Source: Beroe forskalii (taxonomy: Eukaryota; Ctenophora; Nuda; Beroida; Beroidae). Taken from it: a stretch of DNA of 64,000 nt. Shown one piece after another: positions 53,880 to 64,000 of the stretch. Both the position numbers and the translations under genes were made by a program. Each line of letters starts with the position of its first letter. Position 1 is the stretch's first letter. A model generated the notes under the pieces. It saw only the letters and a list, made by a program, of their open reading frames with translations. It was not told where the DNA came from and ran no database searches. The stretch is from the NCBI GenBank assembly GCA_011033025.1, contig WFMF01000126.1, forward strand, positions 124,001 to 188,000, in the 5' to 3' direction.

Positions 53880-55115
53880 GCACTGATAGAAGCCAGAGTG
53901 TAAGAAATTTGTGACATTGGCTTATTTATACATCATCGTTCAAAAAGATTATATTGCCAATTTTTTCACATAAAAAGTTAGTTTGGACATCTGTAGTGAC
54001 CAAAAAGTTTTTTTGAACATGATATTACCTTATTTGTGGCAACTGTGAGGTTAGATATGAGGCTGATTGGAGCAAAAAATGCCCTATTTCGCAGCTCTCT
54101 TTGACCAGACCACGGAAAAATTAAAGCAGGTAGTCAGGATCTATCCATGTCAACTTGTAGCAGCCATGGGTACTACAGTTTGGTGTAGGATTGGTTTCTT
54201 TTCTGTGTTGGATATTGAGGTTAAGAAGGCCGGTCTATGCGCGCACGCGTACACCGCCTTCGATAACCTCAACCGGGCCAAAAAGGACTTGACTTTTCCA
54301 GTGAAGACTCTTCTGATGTAATAATATCTCATCAAATTTTTGAGATAGGTCCCAAGGCTGTATCTCTTTTAGTTTTTGAGTTATGAGCTCTTTTGTGAGG
54401 GAAATCGGAGTCACATAGTTAAAGATCAAATGGAATCCCGTGCATATGGAATGTTAATACGAAGTTTGGAGTGGTTTTGGCCACTTTGGACTATTTAGAA
54501 ACTATTTAGACGTGGCGACAATTTTTATTTCAATGTCGCCACCCATTTTGGGCCACGCCCATTTTTGGCACTTTGCGCATGGCCCAAAAATCGAAAAACT
54601 AGAATGAATCCCTATATAGCCCATGTGTTACATCGATTTTATGGTAAATTGACCCGAGAAACACGATGCAACCAACGTTTTTGCTCTCCGAGGTTCCTGT
54701 CAGGAGATAAGGTGACCACACCCACTTTTTGGCCTAGCGCGAAGGCTGATTTTCGAGAGGTATAACTTTCATGGAATAAGTATCATGTGATACATCAAAC
54801 TTGTAGTAAATTGACCCGAGAAACACGATGCAACCCACTTTTTTGCTCTCTGTCAGGAGATAGGTGAGGCTTTTTCAGAAGGCTGATTTTCGTAGTTAAT
54901 TGACCGAGAAACACGATGCAACCACTATTTTGCTCTCCGAGGCTCCTGTCAGCGGATAAGGTGAAGGCTTTTTTGGCCTTTTGAGAGATATAACTTTCAT
55001 GGAATGAGTGGTATGCGATCATCAAATTTAAGGTAAATCGACCTGAGAAACACGATGCAACCAACGATTTTTTACTCCTCGAGGCTCCTTTCAGGAAATA
55101 AGATGACCACACCCA
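53880..55115. other. non-coding with a diverged ~130-170-bp repeat
   Basis: From about 54640 to 55075 the phrase TTGACCCGAGAAACACGATG recurs four times (54648, 54812, 54899, 55039), each followed by CAACC..TTTTGCTCTC and parts of TAACTTTCATGGAAT. Upstream, GTGGCGACA and TGTCGCCAC (54504-54543) form a short inverted pair. No coding support. Confidence 0.65.
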
Positions 55116-55469
55116 CTTGCACTCTCCTGAACGACCCTTTCGCAGTCCTGAACGACCCTTTCGCAGTCCTGAACGACCCAATCACACTCCTGAACGACCC
55201 TTTCGCAGTCCTGAACGACCCCATCACACTCCTGAACGACCCTTTCGCAGTCCTGAATGACCCTTTCGAGGTCCTGAACGACCCAATCACACTCCTGAAC
55301 GACCCTTTCGCAGTCCTGAACGACCCTTTCGCAGTCCTGAACGACCCAATCACACTCCTGAACGACCCTTTCGCAGTCCTGAACGACCCTTTCGCAGTCC
55401 TGAACGACCCAATCACACTCCTGAACGACCCTTTCACAGTTCTGAATGACCCAATCACACTCCTGAACA
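55116..55469. repeat. 21-bp minisatellite, array 1
   Basis: About 16 copies of a 21-bp unit containing CTGAACGACCCTTTCGCAG, with a subtype reading AATCACACTC. Because 21 is divisible by three, frames on both strands are open (LNDPFAV, PERPFRS, GSFRTAK repeats), but no start, signal or neighbouring exon supports translation. Confidence 0.96.
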
Positions 55470-56035
55470 TAGGTGCAGATAATATTTTTTTGCAGTTCCC
55501 GAGAAATTTCTTGCAGTTTGGTTTCATTGTAGCTCAGTCGGCGGCACCTCGTTCGCAGATAGTAGCAGCAGGTTGGGCATTATCTACAGGGCAGGGGTCT
55601 TGGGGTGCAGCCCCAGAAGCCAGAGGTTCCAAACATTTAGAAGTTTCGTGGAAGTGATATTTCTGCAAGAGAAAACTTTTTCAGTTTACATTTAAAATTC
55701 ATATCGTTACTGAATTTCATTCGCAGCCCCCAGGAGCCAGAGGTCCTGAAAGAACCAACTAATTGGAACCATAATTTTTTACAACAAACCAAAGACCCCA
55801 GAAATGCCTGCAAAAGCAGATTTTCTTGTGAAGATGAAGAAACAAACTGTAGTTTGGACCACAACTTTATCGAAAGGTTTGTCTTGAATGCAATTCTCCT
55901 AGACAAACTGCAACTCACAGTCCTGAATTTCATGCAACATCAATGAAATTTGCTCTGCAATCTGAATAATTTTGCAGTTTGCTCAGGGAATTTGCAGTTC
56001 CCGTCAGGACCTCCAGTCACCATATCTGCAGTGGT
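55470..56035. other. spacer interrupting the 21-bp array
   Basis: A 566-base insert between two parts of one repeat family. Its ends carry GGTGCAGAT and ATCTGCAGTGG in inverse order. It contains a tRNA-like A box (TAGCTCAGTCGG at 55532) and two diverged copies of GCAGCCCCAGAAGCCAGAGG (about 55607 and 55725); the inverse GGCTTCTGGGGCTGCACCCC is at 59516. This may be a tRNA-derived SINE, but a proper B box is not convincing. Confidence 0.4.
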
Positions 56036-56685
56036 GCTCCTGAACGACCCTTTCGCAGTCCTGAACGACCCTTTTGCAGTCCTGAACGACCCTTTCGCAG
56101 TCCTGAACGACCCAATCACACTCCTGAACGACCCTTTCGCAGTCCTGAACGACCCTTTTGCAGTCCTGAACGACCCTTTCGCAGTCCTGAACGACCCAAT
56201 CACACTCCTGAACGACCCTTGCACTCTCCTGAATGACCCTCTTACGCTTCTGAACGACCCTCTCACAGTCCTGAAAGACCTTATCACGGTCCTGAACAAC
56301 CCTTTCACAATCCTGAACGACCCAATCACACTCCTGAACGACCCTTGCACTCTCCTGAACGACCCTTTCGCAGTCCTGAACGACCCAATCACACTCCTGA
56401 ACGACCCTTTCACAGTCCTGAACGACTCAATCACACTCCTGAACGACCCTTGCACTCTCCTGAACGACCCTCTTACGCTCCTGAACGACCCTCTCACAGT
56501 CCTGAAAGACCCTATCACGGTCCTGAACGACCCTTTCACAGTCCTGAGCGACCTACTCACAGTCCTGAACGACCCTTGCACTCTCCTGAACGACCCTTTC
56601 GCAGTCCTGAACGACCCAATCACACTCCTGAACGACCCTTTCACAGTCCTGAACGACCCAATCACACTCCTGAACGACCCTTGCA
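56036..56685. repeat. 21-bp minisatellite, array 2, upstream of an endophilin exon
   Basis: About 31 copies of the same unit with higher-order variation (CTTGCACTC and CTCTTACGC subtypes in a repeated order). It ends about 25 bases before the first recognised endophilin exon. Its pyrimidine-rich plus strand could serve as the polypyrimidine tract. Confidence 0.95.
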
Positions 56686-56709
56686 TAACAGTTTTCACGT
56701 CACATTTCG

Positions 56710-59700
56710 ATGAGAATCATGGATTTCTTGCAGCCAAATCCTGTAACCCGAGCAAAGCTGGCAACACAAGCTCAGTACGCCAGAGCTCGAGGTACTGCTG
56801 CAGAGATGCAGTACCCTCAGACTGAGAGACAAGTGGGGGAGATCGTGACGAAAAGTGCTCTGGAGATAGGGGAATACTCCAGCTATGGTAAGTGAGCTGT
56901 TGGAGGGTGTCTTGCTCGTATCTGTCATGCTTTTGATTGTTTTAATGCTTTTATGTTCAGTGTAGGTAGTCTCCATTACTTACAAGGTTAGAAGGTTACA
57001 AATGATTGTTGACGTATAGACTATAGGCATGTGGTAACAATGTGCAATTTATCATGATAACCTCATCAGCACCATGTTAGCACCTCATTAACAAGCCAAA
57101 ACCCCATCAGGAGCAGCTGTTGTTGAGTTGGGGGACGGCTTCATGAAACTAGCAGACATCAAAGATGCTTTGGTGAGTAACACAAGCCTTTGGATGAAGT
57201 TGCTTTGTACAGCACTGAATTACTGAAGAATTCAACGGAGAATTTTCAATGCAGTCATTAAAATTGTTGATGTCAAAACTTGGATTATATTTTCAGGACT
57301 GTGACATAAAACAGAATTTTATTGATCCTATGGAGCAAACCATCAAAGCAGACTACAAAGAAAGCATACAGGTACTTTAGCTGATGCTCAGTGCCTCTCT
57401 TACTTAATGCTGCTTATACCAAAATTGAAGGATGTCTGTTATCAATTTCAGTCAATTAAGCCGAATTAAGCATTCTTGTATTCGTTGCATACGAAGAATG
57501 TTTGAGCTTTAAGCTGATAAGTTGGCCCCTCAATGGTTCAAAATAGTCTCACATCCTGCTTGTGAAATGCTAATTGCTTTGGTATCTACATTCTTCAATA
57601 TCATGAAAATATGGACCCATCACGCAATGATTACTCCTAATCCTGCGCTCAAACAAGCGTGAAACCGGCCCCAAACCGGCGTAGCGATTTGTTCTATTGA
57701 CCCTAATTTCTGTGCCCTTTTCATGCGCTTATAATACTTCATCCCCTCTCATCACTATCTACCCCCTTCTCCTCCCATATTAATTGAGTGATTGACTCAG
57801 TGCTTTCAGCTCAGTCAAGAAGCTTCTTCATACTATAGATTATTGAGTCTTTATATTCCCATTTCTTTCCTCCAGAGTCACAGGAAGAAGATGAACTCGA
57901 GGAGGCTGGACTACGACTACAAGATCAGTCAGCATGAGAAGGGCAAGGTCTCGGACGAGGAACTCTACATGGCCGAGGATAAGTTCAACGAGAGCATGCA
58001 GGCTGCCGACGTGGGCATGAAGAAGTTCGTGCAGGGCGAGGTACGTGCGAGTTAATATTATTCCACACTTGATACGGGTTTTTAGATTCACTAATAGGGT
58101 TTGCTCGAGCTATTTCTCCATGATGTATTGTTCGAGTTACCTAACAGAATTTGTATGATGTGGAAGGAAGTGCCTCGAATTGAAGTGAGGTGAAAAGGAG
58201 TAACAGAAAGTCCATGTGTGAAATGTGAAGTGAAAGGTGCGATGTGTGATGTGTTGGTTATTTAGTGGGATGTGAAGAATAACCAAACCACGTGCACAGT
58301 AACTTGTCACTTCTCCCTCTACATTTGATCATTACATGCCACTTCATATCAATGCCACTCGATTCACATACCACTCCATTTTCCTACGACTACAGCTCCC
58401 TGTACACTAGGACAGCTCCCTGTACACAAATCAAGAAGAGGTATGAAAGTGTGTGACCTGATAAGCAACAGCAATGTGACGTGTGTATGTACATTCGTAC
58501 GTCTACATTCTCGTGAACATCATCATCTTATGATCTGGAGGGGGTGATGTAATACCACGTTTATTTTTAGATATTTGAGAATCTGAGATGTGTATTTTCA
58601 CACGTCATGTGAAAAAGAATTCCCATTCTTCTCATAAATTATCCATTTCTGTCGTCGTATAGAAAATACAATAGCTGACACATTTTTAGCTAATCTGTCA
58701 GACTTTCTTTTTATCTTTAATTAGTTTTTGGAAATCCTGGGTGTCATATTCCACTCTCTTTTTTTCAAAACGAGTACATCAGATACACTGTATCTGACAT
58801 ATCTGAAAACGTGGTACAAACGAGACACGCATAGCACCGTGTACTGTGAAATAGGTATAATTTCTCAGTGCTTTATACATTTTCAGCTTTTCTCTATTAA
58901 CACTTATTCTATTGAATCTATTATTAGAAAAAAGACATGCGTTATGCAATTACACGCCATATCATTAGCAAGGAAGGTTCTTGGGATAAAATATAAATCA
59001 AATTGCTGTCATGGTTTGAGGACTATCGGAAAAGCAGTGAGATTCTCCTCTGTGTGAAATCACGCAGTTCAAATAACTGTTGTTCTGGGTGAGGCCTCAC
59101 TCAGCACAACAGTTATTTCAACTTGCAGTTCAAAGTAAGGCAGTGAAATTTGTACTACAGGAATATCTTTCTGCTATTCAGATAATCCGTAAACCATGAC
59201 ATGATGCTACAGACGGTGGTGTCCTGAACTTCTTATCTTCTTGAGTTTATTACCGCTGAATAATGTGCCAGTGAGTATCAAAAGTTTTAAAAGTAATGAG
59301 GCAGTGTACTACACTCAGTTTCTTTTATAAGAAACTGTCTATAAGAAACTTAGCCTAGGATTCTCAAAAATTTAAGAAACTTAGCCTAGAATTTCGGAAA
59401 AATTAAGAAACTTCATTGATTTGAAATTAAGAAATTACGAAACTTCTAGCCTAGAATTTTGAAATTTGTGTATAAAATCTATTGCAACTGAAATTCTTTT
59501 AACATGAAAACGTCTGGCTTCTGGGGCTGCACCCCCAGACCCCACTTTTGATTGTAAACATTTTGATACTAATTAAGAACTTATTTTGGCCTTACAGTAT
59601 TACACTGGACATGTGATAATAATTGATATGTACAGAAAAGTTGAAAATGGCTCTTCCATGATTTGTCGTTAAAAAGTAACATATCAGATACCAAAGCACA

Positions 59701-62252
59701 AGCAGAAATTGCTGTTGAGACTGAGAGACAATAGCTCCATATTTATTCTCATGAGTCCAGAAAGCCACTAGCCAGAACCTCGGTACTTTAGACAAAGAGC
59801 TTCATTTCAAGGCATTGGACTCGGCTAAATAGTTCAAAATCTAAATTTCATAATTCGTGAACTTTTTTGGAAGCACTTTTTAGAAGATCCATGAAGATTT
59901 TTGTATAGGGGTTTCACGAATCTTTACGATATTATGTATAAACTAGCTCAATATACCTAAAAGTTTGATTTTAAGCATCAACTACAGTCTACAGAGCAGG
60001 TTCCTGTATTGGAAGTTTCACACATATTATAGTAGCATAGTATGCAGAATTAAGAAACCGATTAAGAAACTTTTAGGCTCAAAATCTTCAAAAAATAAGA
60101 AACTTGTAGCCTAGGATTCCAATAAGTTTCTTATAAAAAAAACTGAGTGTATTAGCTGCGAAGGGCGAAGCGTAGAAAATGGTTGATTGTGCTACTAGAA
60201 CGTGCGTGAAACTAAGACCTGTTCTAGACAGGAGCTCCAAGGAGCTATTGCTCGAACAATTGTTCGGGCAAGCGTTACTTTCTAGACAGGATGACCCATC
60301 TAGGATGTTCATAAAACTTGTTTGTTTGCTTAGAGTTGACCCACAATGATATCACCTGTTCACCTTTTCAGTTTTCCCACTTCACCTCACTCACTCTCTG
60401 TTTCATGTTGGGTCGGAGTCTCCTCTCTGCCCCTTCTCTGCAGCCCTCTCAACACCCTCTCTCTCCACTTTAGGAAGTAAATACACCGTATATTAATGTA
60501 CTTGTGTGTGTTTTAAGTTGATTAGAACTGGTAATTGAATACAATATTTCGTATTAATTAGATGAGTGTCTTGCTACTCTCCACACAGGTACACAATGTG
60601 TGCACTGTGTGCAGTAAGGGTGGTAACTGGAGAGATATGATTCTCCAGTTGCTGATTAATTAACTTTCAAGTTTTCAGTCTTTAAATGATTTCAGTTTTT
60701 AGATGATTAAATATGATATGAATTTGCCATATCTCAAATAAGTATTTGCAATTCATTATATCAAATGATTCCCTGTGAAAAGTGATTCCTAAATATCAAT
60801 CGCTAATATCTTAGAGACGGTAGATCAACATTGCGTTTGATGAATCCAATCTGTGTCTTGGACTGATTAAGCTGTTTGTGTATTATTGTACTTTGTACAT
60901 TATTGTACACTATTAGTACACATGTATTGCTTCATCTCACATTATAAAGTATACATTCAGCTTTGCGACTTCCTAGATGCTATCCTATGGTACTGCTCAA
61001 GTATCAGAGTGTATTTTGTGTATAATGTATAAACTGAAAGTGCATACGTTCTAAGTGCAACTTGGTGTGCACAGGGGCATAAATGCCTAGGCCCTAGACC
61101 AGAGCCTTTTTGGCACCCCTTTGATAACGGTAGGGTATACCCTACCGTTATCACCGTACCTACTCATTTAATTTCTTAAGTGGTGTCTAGGCTATACATG
61201 AAAGGGGTGGTTTAAGGTAATATACACTATACAAGGGCACAAGTTAGCCCCATGCCCCTTTGGCCCCTCCACTACACCCCTGACGCAATGACGCCAGGGG
61301 TGCCAAACAGGCATTGGGCTAGGCATTCATGGTCATAACGGTATGTATTCAGTAATTTGCTCAATTTCCGTTTTATTATCCCTGTATAATGTTTATTTAT
61401 TATCCCTGTTTATTGTTTAGCTCAAAAGATATAAGATATCCATTGTTTACAATTTGTAAAATGGTTGCCGGCTTGTAGTTTATTCTTTTATTGATCATCA
61501 TCGCATCATGTTTAGTCAGAACTCAGAAGAGGCATAAAATATCATGGTTATCACGCGCATATTATTTCGTAATTTTATATTAACTTTGCATGGAGTAACA
61601 CATCATATAATAGCAAGTGCCATCTGGGACCTAAACTTTATAACAGCAAATGTACACTTACATCCTTGGCAGTGGAGGTGAAATGTCGTGGACTGAAAGA
61701 CCATCATTATACTATTATGTGATTATACCGTCTGGTGTGCCCAGTGTACACAACACGTTACGCAAACTAATACACTAGAACCACTAGAAAGAGACAACCC
61801 TGCGCTTACTCGGTTTACGACATGGAGCTTATTATTTGACCTGCAAGTTATACGATAAGGGACCGTTTAGCGTGTTTCACTGTTTCATCACTGCTGCTGG
61901 AATATGAGATGATTAAAGTTCATTACCAGGGGTGACATTTCGTACTTTTCTTACCTGGCACCAGTTCTTATCAACGTTTATAACACTTAGAACCAGCCAT
62001 TGGACTAACACCATCGTAGGTCACATCGTATGTCACTGAACCGGTTGCGTGCCTCGGGCAACGGCCTCGGTTTCAAGTATCCCAACATTTACCCGATTGA
62101 CGTGTGTTGCTGTATTTGTATTTTGTGTAATGCCTCACCACCCCACACCCCAGGAAGAACAGATACACCAGCTGATGGCACTGGTGGGGTTCATTAAGAA
62201 CTACCATGAGAACGCACAACGAGTCTTGGAGGAGGTGTACAGCAACATTCAG
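56710..62252 (+). CDS. endophilin-A-like BAR domain protein (5' and 3' incomplete)
   Basis: Five plus-strand exons join in phase: about 56710-56887, 57111-57172, 57297-57371, 57876-58040 and 62154-62252, with donors GTAAGT, GTGAGT, GTACTT, GTACGT and GTTTAC. The product follows the endophilin BAR domain closely: MDFLQPNPVTRAKLA, YPQTERQVGEIV, VELGDGFMKLADIKDAL, DIKQNFIDPMEQT, RKKMNSRRLDYDYK, KVSDEELYMAEDKFNES, then IHQLMALVGFIKNYHENAQ. About 193 residues are seen. Endophilin-A bends membranes at endocytic necks. The N-terminal amphipathic helix exon was not found, and the linker and SH3 exons would lie beyond the right edge. The exact start of the first exon is uncertain: an in-frame TAA lies about 27 bases upstream of ATG 56710, so the acceptor is between there and 56733. 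Confidence 0.9.
58041..59312. other. intron sequence
   Basis: First part of the 4.1-kb endophilin intron. Short direct repeat AGGACAGCTCCCTGTACAC near 58405; otherwise no feature. A plus-strand frame at 58728-59057 has no recognisable domain. Confidence 0.5.
59313..60149. mobile_element. 837-bp TIR element flanked by TA
   Basis: Ends CACTCAGTTTCTTTTATAAG and, inverted, CACTCAGTTTTTTTTATAAG, followed by AAACT, about 25 bases with one or two mismatches, with TA on both sides. Inside both ends, AAGAAACTTAGCCTAG and variants are repeated several times. No transposase frame. The TA flank and simple ends fit a Tc1/mariner-type non-autonomous element. Confidence 0.7.
60150..62153. other. intron sequence with a perfect palindrome
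   Basis: Remainder of the long endophilin intron. A perfect 30-base palindrome lies at 61124-61153 (GATAACGGTAGGGTA followed directly by its inverse). No exon or other repeat family recognised. Confidence 0.6.
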
Positions 62253-62419
62253 GTTTACATCCTGTACCATTGTCCTCAAGAGAGTGCGATCTTGTGATGT
62301 GCTCTAGCTATTTACTTTATTAACTGTTAAAATTTCTTTTTTTATACTTTTCAAATCTTATTATTTGCATTTAATGACAAATTGATGTTAACCTTATTCC
62401 TGTTTAAAATCTATCCACT

Positions 62420-64000
62420 ATGACCTATTGATGTTCAATCCCTGTTTAATCCCTGTTAAAACTCTGTTTAATCAATGTTAATTCCCTGTTAACTCCCTCT
62501 TTATTCGTGATAATTCCCTGTTTTACTCCTCCTTACTCCTTGTTTTAACTTTTACCTCTCCTTTCTCCCTGTTTTACCCCTCCTTACTCATTGTTTTACC
62601 CTCCTTACTCCCTGTCATATCCCTCCCTACTCCCTGTTTTACCCCTCCTTACTCCTTGTTTTACCCCTCCTTATTCCCTGTTTTACCCCTCCTTATTCCC
62701 TGTTTTACCCCTCCTTACTCCCTGTTTTACCCCTCCTTATTCCCTGTTTTACCCCTCCTTACTCCTTGTTTTACCCCTCCTTATTCCCTGTTTTACCCCT
62801 CCTTACTCCCTGTTTTACCCCTCCTTACTCCCTGTTTTACCCCTCCTTATTCCCTGTTTTACCCCTCCTTATTCCCTGTTTTACCCTCCTTACTCCTTGT
62901 TTTACCCCGTCTTATTCCCTGTTTTACCCCTCCTTACTCATTGTTTTACCCCTCCTTACTCCCTGTCATATCCCTCCTTATTCCCTGTTTTACCCTCCTT
63001 ACTCCTTGTTTTACCCTCCTTACTCCCTGTTTTACCCCTCCTTACTCATTGTTTTACCCTCCTTACTCCTTGTTTTACTTCTCCTTTCTCCCTGTTTTAC
63101 CTCTCCTTACTCCCTGTTTTTAACCCCGTCTTACTCCCTGTTTTACCCCTCCTTACTCCTTGTTTTACCCTCCTTACTCCTTGTTTTACTTCTCCTTTCT
63201 CCCTGTTTTACCTCTCCTTACTCCCTGTTTTTAACCCCGTCTTACTCCCTGTTTTACCCCTGCTTACTCCTTGTTTTACCCTCCTTACTCCTTGTTTTAC
63301 CCCTCCTTACTCCCTGTTTTACCCCTCCTTACTCCCTGTTTTACCCCTCCTTTCTCCTTGTTTTACCCCGTCTTACTCCTTGTTTTACCCTCTTTTACCC
63401 CCTTGTTTTACTCTCCTTACTCCCCTGTTTTAACCCCGTCTTACTCCCTGTTTTACCTCCTTACTCCTTTTTTTACCCTCCCTCCTTGTTTGCCCTCCCT
63501 TTCTCCCTGTTTAACCCCTCCTTACTCCCTTTTTACCCCTCCTTACTCCTTTTGTTTTACTCCTCCTTACTCCTGTTTTAACCCCTCCTTACTCCCTGTT
63601 TACCTCCTTACTCCTGTTTTACCCCTCCTTACTCCCTGTTTACTCCTCCTTGTTTTGCCCATCCTCCTTGTTTTAGCCTCCTTTCTCCTGTTTTACCTCT
63701 CTTACTCCCTGTTTTTAACCCCGTCTTACTCCCTGTTTTACCCCCTTACTCCTTGTTTTACCCTCCTTACTCCTTGTTTTAACCTCCTTTCTGTTTTACC
63801 TCTTTTACTCCCTGTTTTTAACCCTTTTACTCCCTGTTTTACCCCTCCTTACTCCTTGTTTTAACCCCTTTCTTACCCTCCTTACTCCCTGTTTTACCCC
63901 TCCTTACTCCCTGTTTTACCCCTCCTTTCTCCTTGTTTTACCCCGTCTTACTCCTTGTTTTACCCCTCCTTACTCCCTGTTTTACCTCTCCTTACTCCCT
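62420..64000. repeat. 22-bp minisatellite running off the right edge
   Basis: More than 60 copies of a unit of about 22 bases, with CTCCCTGTTTTACCCCTCC, degenerate at its left border (62420-62560) and cleaner further right. It lies in the endophilin intron after exon 62154-62252. Long plus-strand frames (for example 62591-63433) are translations of the repeat (LFYPSLLPVLPLL) and not genes. Confidence 0.96.

Noticed and set aside
55532-55640. tRNA gene
   Set aside because: An A-box-like TAGCTCAGTCGG is present, but no cloverleaf can be drawn and the B box is poor; at most a tRNA-derived repeat.
55950-56825. Open frames of 252-291 residues on both strands over the 21-bp array
   Set aside because: A 21-bp unit without stops is open in any length; the plus-strand frame enters the endophilin exon in the wrong phase.
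62591-63864. Open frames of 155-280 residues rich in Phe, Tyr, Pro and Leu
   Set aside because: Translation of the 22-bp minisatellite; they cross frames at every indel and have no domain.

Overview
The window reads as nuclear DNA of an invertebrate animal. Coding exons are short and separated by introns with GT..AG borders, the intergenic DNA is AT-rich, and there are CR1/L2-like LINEs, a Penelope-like element, many fold-back or TIR elements and long minisatellites. Genes present include a PB1/MEKK-type kinase, endophilin and a BORC-type subunit. The phylum cannot be fixed from the sequence. Two 100-base N gaps (2285-2384 and 42407-42506) and a homopolymer-only block (36785-37275) mark assembly weak points.

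Layout. 1-2284: minisatellites and the last exon of a paralogue of the gene at 6.4-10.4 kb. 2.4-6.3 kb: mostly non-coding, with a degenerate 43-bp array. 6.4-10.4 kb (+): an unrecognised basic protein gene whose introns hold a 40-bp and a 50-bp array. 11.2-14.6 kb (-): a three-exon BORCS6-like gene. 15.3-18.8 kb (-): DPH5, diphthine methyl ester synthase. 19.6-20.6 kb (-): PIGF. 22.2-24.5 kb (-): a MAP3K2/3-like kinase. 25-32 kb: LINEs and MITEs. 32.3-34.9 kb and 50.3-53.9 kb (+): two copies of an intronless gene coding for a DRE-TIM (HMG-CoA lyase/isopropylmalate synthase-like) barrel followed by EF-hands; the first copy has a 1-base frameshift. 35-47.5 kb: duplicated repeat blocks carrying fragments of the kinase gene, a hAT-like element, a large fold-back region and a decayed Penelope-like element. 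49.2 kb (-): an endophilin-type SH3 terminal exon. 56.7-62.3 kb (+): endophilin BAR-domain exons, running off the right edge into a 22-bp minisatellite.

The recognisable genes are unrelated housekeeping functions: translation-factor modification, GPI-anchor synthesis, MAP-kinase signalling, lysosome positioning and membrane curvature. There is no sign of an operon or cluster. The strongest shared theme is structural. Tandem duplications in several different genes include or abut the exon-intron junction: two arrays in the unrecognised gene, a 57-bp exonic duplication and a 21-bp array in DPH5, a 50-bp duplication at the SH3 exon, and a 21-bp array at an endophilin exon. The other two points of most interest are the DRE-TIM/EF-hand gene pair and a hAT-like element whose 8-bp target duplication is confirmed by an empty site inside the same window.
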